The notes beneath the pieces are model-generated. The model searched no databases. It was given only the letters and a program-made list of their open reading frames with translations, and was not told the origin of the DNA. A stretch of DNA of 64,000 nucleotides from Tetmemena sp. SeJ-2015 (Eukaryota > Ciliophora > Spirotrichea > Sporadotrichida > Oxytrichidae), in contig JAJKFJ010022839.1 of NCBI GenBank assembly GCA_027382625.1, positions 1 to 64,000 of the forward strand, in the 5' to 3' direction. The translations under genes and the position numbers were made by a program. This document shows positions 57,120 to 64,000 of the stretch, one piece after another (the first letter of the stretch is position 1; every line of letters starts with the position of its first letter).

Positions 57120-59330
57120 GCCTTTCACCGCTTTAAACTTTAATTTCCCTTTCCCTTGGGACAAATTTTAAGGGTTTTTTCTTTGGGGAAACTTAATAGG
57201 GACTTTGAGGTATTCTATCTTTCAGAGGTGATTGGTCTCTATTTCTTGTTAGAATTGAACTATTAATTATTGGAAGCTGAAAGTGGGCTCAGAAGATTAT
57301 AATTATTATAAGCATGCTGCTAGTTTGCAACTTATTTCTGATCTTATGCAGAAGAGTTTGAGTAGTTGTCTGGCTTAAGAATATTTTTGGCTGTTACTGA
57401 CCATAATTAGGCGTTTAGGAGGGAGTAAAGGAAGACTACTTAGCTTAAAATAAAACTTAAGATAATTTATTGCTTGAGAGGGATCTTTGATCTATAGGAG
57501 TTGCGTTTTAGAATACTCTAGAGACATAATAAAAATGCAAATACATTTGGAGTACCTCCTCAATAATTTTATTGAAAGTTCCTTGATCATTCTTTGGATC
57601 TTTGCTTTTGGAGACTGACCCTTCTTCACTCTATCTTTCTTTTCTCTTTGCTTTTCCATCATAGACGAATTCCTTGACCTTAGGTTTAGATCTTTGGCTT
57701 TCCTGGTCTTATCCTAACTTAATTTAAGTGGAGTTACCTCCCGTGCCTTTTGTAAGAGTGCTTGGGCTTTAGAAGTCACTTACTGAAACAGAGGATAGCT
57801 CAACTTTCGCATCTCTAATCTAAGGGGATATCAATTCAATTTCTTAGTTAGCATTCACCCAACTTGCAACTTTTCAGGTTAGAAATATTTATAAGTTGAT
57901 GATGGCTACTCCTCCTCTTTTCTTTTTCGGAGTTCTTATGAGAGTCGCTTCCTTAACTTTAGGGGAGTCCCTTGCTCTTTCTCTTCTCCTTGTGTTTTTT
58001 GCTTTTGATAGGCTTGGAAGAACTTGCTATTCTTATGATCTGAGATTTGCATAGCTTCTAAGTTCTTTGAACCTATTGACTCTCTTTGCTGCTCACTAGT
58101 TGCTTTTGCAATCTCTAATTAAAATAAGTAAATACCTTGAAGAGATCTCTAAATTCCATATGTTATGCTTGTTAGATGTATTCGGCTTTCCCTCACTGCT
58201 TGAACTACTGAAACTGCTTGCTTTATCAATTTTGGAAATTGAAATCTTCTAAGCTTCGTTATGAGTAAAAATTAAAGCTTTACATATCATAAATTTTGGA
58301 AAGTATAAATGATGTTGAAAAGAGGATTTTTGAACTGGGTCCGAACCCTTTCTGGGCTAGGATAAGCTAGAGCTATTCGGTTGCGAGACATCACCCAGAT
58401 GCTGAATATGCTTTTGAGAGTCAGTTGCTCCCTCTAATAGCATTAAAATATTAATGCTTACTTTTAATAAAAGCAGATTCTTTCTGACGCTTGAGATAAT
58501 CTTAGTACTGTCTTTAAAATTCCTTCTTTTCTTTATAAAAATTTGAAAAGTCTTTTTGCTTAGAGGAAGTCATAGATCCAAGCAAAAGTCGGTTATAATT
58601 GATTTGATTCTCACTTTGAAGAGGCTTAGAATGCCTGCTAATCACAATCTAATAAAATTTAAAGAAGTAGCCTTTAAAAAATCTTGGGAGAGGTGATTTT
58701 CTTCTTTTTACTGTAGGAGTTATCACTGCTGCTTGAGTCTTCTTAGTTCACAAAGGCTTTTATTTCATCATCAAAGCCTGGATTAGCTGATCGCTGATTT
58801 GAAGTACTAGATGATTTCTTGTTTTCATCAATGCTTACAGGATTCAACAAGTTAGAACTGTGCTTCTTTGTCTTTGGGAAGAAAGTAAAAATCAAATGAA
58901 AGGATTTATTGTCTGCTAATAGAGATATCTATGCCCTCCTGGACTTAAAGAAATCTCGCTGTTCTCGATTCTCGGGTTAAATAATTTAAACACCTTATAA
59001 ACTGAATTATGTATTCAAGTTTAGCTACTGCATAAGGTTCCCATTTGGATTGAAGGAAACCAGATTGTGATTCTATTCATTTGGAGCTACTTTCTTCTTT
59101 TACACATGCAGAGTTTGACTATTGAGAGATACAAACTTATTTCCATCTCCTGTACTTTCACCACCCATATTCATTTTATCTATTTTCTTCTATTGAGGTG
59201 GCAACTATGGAGACTGCTCCTTGTCACCTTATCTCATGGAACTATTCTTATGAAGTGGTGCGACTACTATCGTAGAGCTTCCTCCCTGACCACTATTGGG
59301 ATCATTTATCAACTTACTGACAGTCGGCAT
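57120..59330 (-). CDS. Long disordered S/Q/K-rich protein with several IESs
   Basis: ATG at 59328-59330: MPTVSKLINDPNSGQGGSST, QKKIDKMNMGGESTGDGNKF. Then SLSPGGHRYLYQQTKKHSSN (after an IES at 58869), FDDEIKAFVNQEDSSSSDNS, a charged helical stretch DFSNFYKEKKEFQRQYQDYL, SSSLSQPRKGSDPVQKSSFQ, ISKIDKASSFSSSSSEGKPN, a second IES at 58111, LRKRLSQELRKRKEEE, FVYDGKAKRKERQSEEGSVS, and after an IES at 57264 ILTRNRDQSPLKDRIPQSPY. A 28 nt intron lies near 58443-58470. The 3' end runs into homopolymer-rich poor sequence and is uncertain. No known domain; Ser-rich and basic composition suggests a phosphoregulated nuclear or cytoskeletal protein. Confidence 0.6.
57264..57299 (-). other. IES, 36 bp, pointer AATAATTA
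   Basis: TAATTATT at 57264-57271 and 57300-57307. Excision removes a TGA and continues NSSILTRNRDQSPLKDRIPQ in frame. Confidence 0.68.
58111..58144 (-). other. IES, 34 bp, pointer TTAGAGAT
   Basis: ATCTCTAA at 58111-58118 and 58145-58152, an exact 8 bp repeat. Excision joins NKHNIWNLEIAKATSEQQRE in frame. Confidence 0.75.
58869..58909 (-). other. IES, 41 bp, pointer AGACA
   Basis: TGTCT at 58869-58873 and 58910-58914. Excision removes a TGA and joins RYLYQQTKKHSSNLLNPVSI in frame. Confidence 0.72.
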
Positions 59331-59413
59331 CTTCATTCTATTGTACATTTATTCTCTAAGAGTCTCGCTCTTTTATATGGGCTGTGTGCTTGAAATAAGT
59401 TCTTCTTCCTCAT

Positions 59414-60389
59414 CATCTTCTTATGGTGGTTAATTCTTACTTGGCTTAGATTTTGATTGCATGTTTTCTCTCTCCCTTGCACTTCCTCTTTGTGACTAAT
59501 TATCAAGCACTCTTGCATTTCCATCGAGATCTACTTCTTGAAGTGGTTGCTTGACTTGATTTAGCTTCTCTTTCTGCTTTGAGGAGCTTGATAATTAAGA
59601 GGTCGATCCCTAATTTTTAAGAGCACGGTCAGCACTCGCATTCGCTTTAATTTTAACATTACAGATTGAATATGAAAGGTTATGTTGTGTGCTTGTCTGC
59701 TATTTTATCTCGAGGGGATTAGATGCTCTTTATTTAAAAACGTGAAAGGGAAAATATTTGCTAAGTCTAGGCTATCAAAGGTGGCGCTCCTTCGACAACT
59801 ATCTTTTGCATAGCCTGCTAGAGTATGCTCTAAAGTTGACCCAGTCCCTTATCAATCGTGAGCTAGTCTAAGTTTTGCTCTTTCTTGAGGACGATGGCAT
59901 CCTTGAACATCATATTCACTGAATGAGACTTCAAGTAGATTATCTTATTTAGCACGAAGTCCAAGTTCTTCAAATTTTTCCAATTACTTCTAGGCTTTCA
60001 GAATCTTCCTCCAGATCTGTTATTAACTTGTCTATATTCTTTCTCATAGCTAAAAGTATTGAAATTAAAGGAGATAGTTACTTCTGAAAAATTACCTTTT
60101 ATAAAATATTGTATACGCTTATATTGAAAACAGCCATGGCTGCATTTAGATCTTTGAGATGCATTTCAACCAGAGAGTTGATTTTCATCAGATTCTCACT
60201 GAGTGGGATGCCTTTCCTCTGGATGCGTTGTCTCTCATTTCTGAACTATTCAAGCCTTCTGTGGAATATTTCCTCTGCAATTTAGTTAACTGCGAAGAAA
60301 CTTGTCTGTTGATTTCTTGAAAGGCCGAGAGCTTTGGCTTGAGTTCTTGCTCCTGTGTTAAGTGTTTCATTGCCACTGAGGTTGTTCAT
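59414..60389 (-). CDS. Hypothetical coiled-coil protein with Q/S-rich tail
   Basis: ATG at 60387-60389: MNNLSGNETLNTGARTQAKA, LGLSRNQQTSFFAVNQIAEE, FHRRLEQFRNERQRIQRKGI, PLSENLMKINSLVEMHLKDL. A GTAATT...TTTTAG intron or IES near 60051-60092 leads into AMRKNIDKLITDLEEDSESL, LDFVLNKIIYLKSHSVNMMF and LGQLQSILQQAMQKIVVEGA. After an unresolved break comes ALKNQGSTSQLSSSSKQKEK, VDLDGNARVLDNQSQRGSAR with TGA at 59414-59416. Long amphipathic helices suggest a multi-protein complex subunit (Mediator, kinetochore or nucleoporin-like are possible, none shown). It lies 84 bp upstream of, and on the same strand as, the previous gene. Confidence 0.55.
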
Positions 60390-60455
60390 TCTTCTGATCT
60401 TTGTCATTCTCCACCATGCTAATATTATTTGTTCATCCCATATTTTTAAAAAAAT

Positions 60456-63041
60456 TCAGTTTCCTTCAGTTGGGCAATGATGAATGAGGACTAACTTCTT
60501 TTCATCTGTGTCAAAACTTGGTACTGTAAGCGCTATTTGTGGCCAAGTATTGCTTGAAAATTTTGGAAAAAAGGTAATTTTGCTGATTTATTTAATCCCA
60601 AAATTTTCGGGAATGTTCTTGACCAACAGGCCAATTATAGATGGATTTGAAACTACCTCTATAAAAGCCAGTCTAAAAGGCTAAAAACAGTGGCTGCTTA
60701 CTTTAAAAGCTGGCTTCCAAACCAATAATATAAAAATAGGGCTGAATGGGTAATATAAAGTAATAAAGCTCTCTCGTTTTACTAATAATGATTTTACTCT
60801 AGCTAATATGAGCTGTGAAGCCTCCTTTTTAAGTTCCTTGTTTTAAATAAGCCTCCTCAACAGCTCAAAGGCCTTCTGCTCGGCAAGTGAAAACTCAGAT
60901 GAAACTTAAAGGGTATAGACAAACTAGGATACCATGAACATACCCCAAAAGCAAGCACTAATCACGATTACTCTACCTGGAGTGGTGCGGGGGTAGAAAT
61001 CTCCAAACCCCACAGTATCAAAATTTAAACACATTATTACATTATTCAGTAGTCATAGTGACGACAATCAACCAAAACGAATTCCAGACATAGTTGTAGT
61101 TTTGGTAGGAGGGGTCATCCTCCGTAATGTTTATATAAACATCATCTTCATAGAACGCTCTCTCGAAGGACCTCACAGAAAATCCAAAGCTCAATATACT
61201 CAGAGTGAAATTAAAAGCTTACTCTAGTTATAAAAGAGATTATGAAAAATTAAGGAGGAGCATCTAATAGGGCCTTTCTTTAAGGAGGGACTTAATAGCG
61301 AAGTAGTAGTTAGCTTATATACCCTCCATCTCGCAGCTATCTTCAGAAGCTATATCTGTCCACTGAGAAAGATTAGGCACTAGTCTCAGAATTAAGTAGA
61401 ACCGGAGGAACATTAAGTTTGCCAAAAAGTTAGAAGCTGACAATCTAACAAAGAAATGCATAACTTTCATTAAATTAAAAAAAATTGATCTAGACCTTGC
61501 ATAAATGGTTCTGTAGATAAATTGCTGTTCAAAGTAAGGAGGGCAGTGGAAAATGTTTATCATGTTGGAGAGTAAGAGTCTTCTAAACTCCCCACTATTT
61601 AGAAAAGTTTCTCCGAGATTCGTTTGAAAGCCTCTAAGTCTTCTGTAGCCATAGCATTTGTAGTAGTAGCGAGTATTTAAAATGACTATATTTATAATTT
61701 AAGGATAATCTTAGAATCTTACTTAAAAGAATGGTAGAAAGGCTTATTATGAATCTCAATCCAGTCGAAAAGCTTGAATTAGTGTAAAGATGATTGTGGG
61801 GAGTCCCAATGTTTTAATTAATATATTAATGCTAGGACTGAGAAAACCCTTTTCTCTTTAGGCTCCATAAATTAGTGATCATCTATATGGCTTCTTGGTT
61901 TCCCTATAATTTTTGCAAGAAGACTGCTTGAGATTCTGTTCAGATACCACTTATCTATTTGGGATTAAAACTATAGACCTTCATTAAAGATGCTTCAACA
62001 ATGAAGAAGTATATTTAGAAAAAATGACCATAATTTGTATCTCTTAAAGAATATTCTCCTCAGGCAATTATAGTAGGGTCTAAACTAGTTTCGTTTGTTC
62101 CTGATGATCGGCTTTGGTAAAATAAATTTAATGAACTAAATTTAATCAGTTAGGAGAATCTCTTGGGAGTGCTCAAATTCCTAATCAAGTGGCATTACAG
62201 CATAAGTAATAGGAATCGTGATTGATTTGGGATCCTACCTTTGATGACAAACTCTTGTATGGTTAATTTTTCACTAGCCTAATAATTCAATAATTTTGAA
62301 TTCTAAAGTAAAGTAAAATTTGAGGAATATAATTAATAATCAATTTCAAACTCAGCACTTAATCAGTACTAGTTAAGAACCGAAGTTATTATCCTATGTA
62401 AATTTTGAATTCTAATATTCATGAGTCTAGCCTGAGAAGAATTGTTCAAACTATAACAGAATCAAGTTAAGCATAAAATTATACTTCTAAGGTTTAAAGA
62501 ATGAGGCCACCAATTCCAAAAACTGTGCAAGTGAAATCGTATTTTCTAATATTTCTCTTCATTCTTCTAAGCTTTTCTTTTTTCATCTACCCCTGGCCCT
62601 GTAGGATTCTATAATTGATAAGTCAAATTATTTCAAAAATAGAATGACAATTTTTTTTTGGATATAAATTTCTATCTAAAACCCTCTCCTTACATTCTTC
62701 TTTGCTTTTTGGAACTCCTCTCTGTGGCTTCTCCTTCGATGAGAGGATTTGGAATGAGTTATCCCTACATTTTCAACATTTGAAGCCAAAGGCAATTTAT
62801 AGTTCTCGTCCACCTCATTTTAGTTAATAGACATAAAATGTTACTTAATCATAAATTTATATTAAATTTGATTAGACGATTTGCTATTGGAGTTTTCTAA
62901 ACAAGGTTAAACGTATTATAATACCTTACCTGAAAGATCCTACTGGACATCAACTTTAAAACCAGGAGACCTTGGACTTGGTTGGATTACTTTTGCTTGC
63001 TCTTTTGTAGACATCTATTTGTGTGTCGGAGCCCCTATCAT
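60456..63041 (-). CDS. SK-like potassium channel
   Basis: The pore is diagnostic: SFWLIVVTMTTVGFGDFYPR (selectivity filter TVGFGD), followed by an S6-like helix GRVIVISACFWGMFMVSQFV and a charged cytoplasmic helix LAEQKAFELLRRLI, ELKKEASQLILARVKSLLVK (calmodulin-binding position in SK channels). Upstream membrane pieces: NIFHCPPYFEQQFIYRTIYA, FLANLMFLRFYLILRLVPNL (S4/S5-like), SFERAFYEDDVYINITEDDP. The N-terminus starts at the ATG at 63039-63041 (MIGAPTHKQMSTKEQAKVIQ, PSPRSPGFKVDVQ), then SHRRRSHREEFQKAKKN and RFHLHSFWNWW; a region near 61650-62450 has several unmapped IESs. The C-terminus beyond 60800 is unclear. Ca2+-activated K+ channels shape membrane potential and ciliary reversal in ciliates. 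A 34 bp IES splits the filter codons. Confidence 0.8.
61013..61046 (-). other. IES, 34 bp, pointer TACTG, inside the K+ selectivity filter
   Basis: CAGTA at 61013-61017 and 61047-61051. Excision changes VTMTT-TGA into VTMTTVGFGDFYPRTT, the canonical K+ channel filter. Homology on both sides makes this join secure. Confidence 0.9.
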
Positions 63042-63329
63042 TATTGTTGAGGCCCCTTAAATTCGTCATGAAGTTAATCATCTTTTGGATTTAATTCAAA
63101 GTTGCAAAACAAGTTATAATAATTAGCTATTAATGTTTGCTTAATTCAAAGTGCGAATGATATGAAAAGAGAATTAGTATATTGAAAGATAAATAGGAAT
63201 AGATTTACTACTAATTTTAAATATTTTGGCCAGTAATAATCGTGTTCCTAAAGAAAGGGGAAAGATAAGTTCGCCCCCCCTTTCCTGGCTAATAATGCTT
63301 AATCTATAAGCTCTTGTTAGATATTCTCT

Positions 63330-63960
63330 CATGTTAGAAGGTGGGGTAGTTGATAAATATAAAGGATTTAAACAATCGCCTTACTCTGGTCCGAATGAGC
63401 TTTGTAGGCAGCTCCGATTCTGCAAGTTTTATACTCCAGAAAAAGTAAAGATTCAACATTTGAAATAATATACGTAATGAAGCTATTATAAGAATCATAC
63501 TTTTTCCATTTTCTTCAAAGTCCATCAAAATGTTGAGGAGCACCAGTTCATGAGCACTATCGGTCCAGCCAGTTATCACAAATCCTTATCCGTCGTAGAC
63601 CCTTCCTTCTTCCAGTGCTATCCTTTTTCATGATGTCAATACTTCCTCTCTTCATTTAAGCTATAAATAAAATCATACTTTTCTAAGTGTACTTATTCAT
63701 TTTCTAATCTGAGTTATGGATTGCCTCATTAGATATTTTATAATAAAATGATAGATTCTCTGCAAGCATGTGTAGCTTTTGTATCCCATTATAGAGGCCC
63801 CTGTAGGCTCTAACTTTTTGAGTTGCTTCAAGAAATCTCCTCCTTTCTTTCCCTTATATGCATCAGATCCTATACACAATAGTTTACTATATGTGACAAC
63901 CAGCATTAGTTGCTCATTAAAGCAAGGAAAGACTTCTTATGATGAAGCTTATTAAAGAAT
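63330..63960 (-). CDS. Unresolved gene fragment(s) at the right edge
   Basis: Two short frames on the minus strand look partly coding: 63697-63906 (GSDAYKGKKGGDFLKQLKKL, EPTGASIMGYKSYTCLQ) and 63334-63620 (EEGRVYDGQGFVITGWTDSA, HELVLLNILMDFEENGKS, then LAESELPTKLIRTRVRRL after an AT-rich run). They may be MDSs of one gene extending beyond the window. No family recognised and no pointer pair secured. Confidence 0.3.
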
Positions 63961-64000
63961 CAATAGTCATCGTGAAGACGCTTTTACAGCACAGCTTATT

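Noticed and set aside
59067..59393. Hydrophobic plus-strand ORF
   Set aside because: Antisense of the start of the S/Q-rich gene at 57120-59330, which has pointer-supported junctions.
60943..60952. CCCCAAAA telomere-like motif
   Set aside because: A single 8-mer inside the K+ channel coding region; no tandem repeat, so not a telomere.

Overview
This window looks like germline (micronuclear) DNA of a spirotrich/hypotrich ciliate, of the Oxytricha/Stylonychia/Tetmemena type. There are three reasons. (1) Recognisable proteins read through TAA and TAG as glutamine and end only at TGA. (2) Reading frames are broken by short AT-rich segments flanked by 3-11 bp direct repeats ('pointers'). Removing one repeat copy plus the segment restores a known protein exactly in several genes: DYRK kinase, casein kinase 1, Rab7, K+ channel. 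I mapped about two dozen of these internal eliminated sequences (IESs), 20-134 bp long. (3) The window holds germline-type baggage: a GC-rich transposon-like insertion inside a gene, a LINE-like retroelement written in the ciliate code, and about 19 kb of satellite. Pointers are not the fixed TA of Paramecium, and UGA is a stop rather than Cys as in Euplotes. The species is not determined. Frequent one-base indels, mostly in homopolymers (at least 10 in recognisable genes), point to long-read consensus error rather than pseudogenes.

Layout. 1-918 Q/N-rich gene running off the left edge (-). 1033-4580 PIH1+CS-domain protein (-), split by a 2 kb GC-rich element (about 1660-3634). 4633-11488 five or six hypothetical, mostly disordered or coiled-coil proteins. 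11901-13913 casein kinase 1 (-) with 4 IESs and 3 introns. 14178-20086 DYRK kinase (+). 20488-21253 ribosomal protein L6 (+). 21514-22320 Q/Y-rich protein (-). 22668-24167 LINE-like endonuclease/RT fragment (+). 24957-28082 large prion-like Q/N/Y-rich gene (-) with at least 6 IESs. 28873-29588 His-rich multi-span membrane protein (-). About 30.18-31.83 kb is low-quality C-rich sequence. About 31.84-50.64 kb is a satellite array with a monomer of about 181 bp. 50.65-52.1 kb is intergenic and has a GC-rich hairpin cluster.

The right side is gene-dense: CTFKP-motif protein (52097-53754, -), small protein (53930-54273, -), Rab7-like GTPase (54524-55560, +), RPA3-like protein (55833-56405, +), tRNA-Glu(CTC) (56704-56776, -), disordered protein (57120-59330, -), coiled-coil protein (59414-60389, -), SK-like potassium channel (60456-63041, -) and a poorly resolved fragment at the right edge.

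The genes share no pathway; this is a stretch of ordinary nuclear genes in precursor form. What they share is architecture: each must lose its IESs during macronuclear development, and the transposon, LINE and satellite would be discarded with them. CDS spans below are germline extents including introns and IESs; they are not continuous ORFs.
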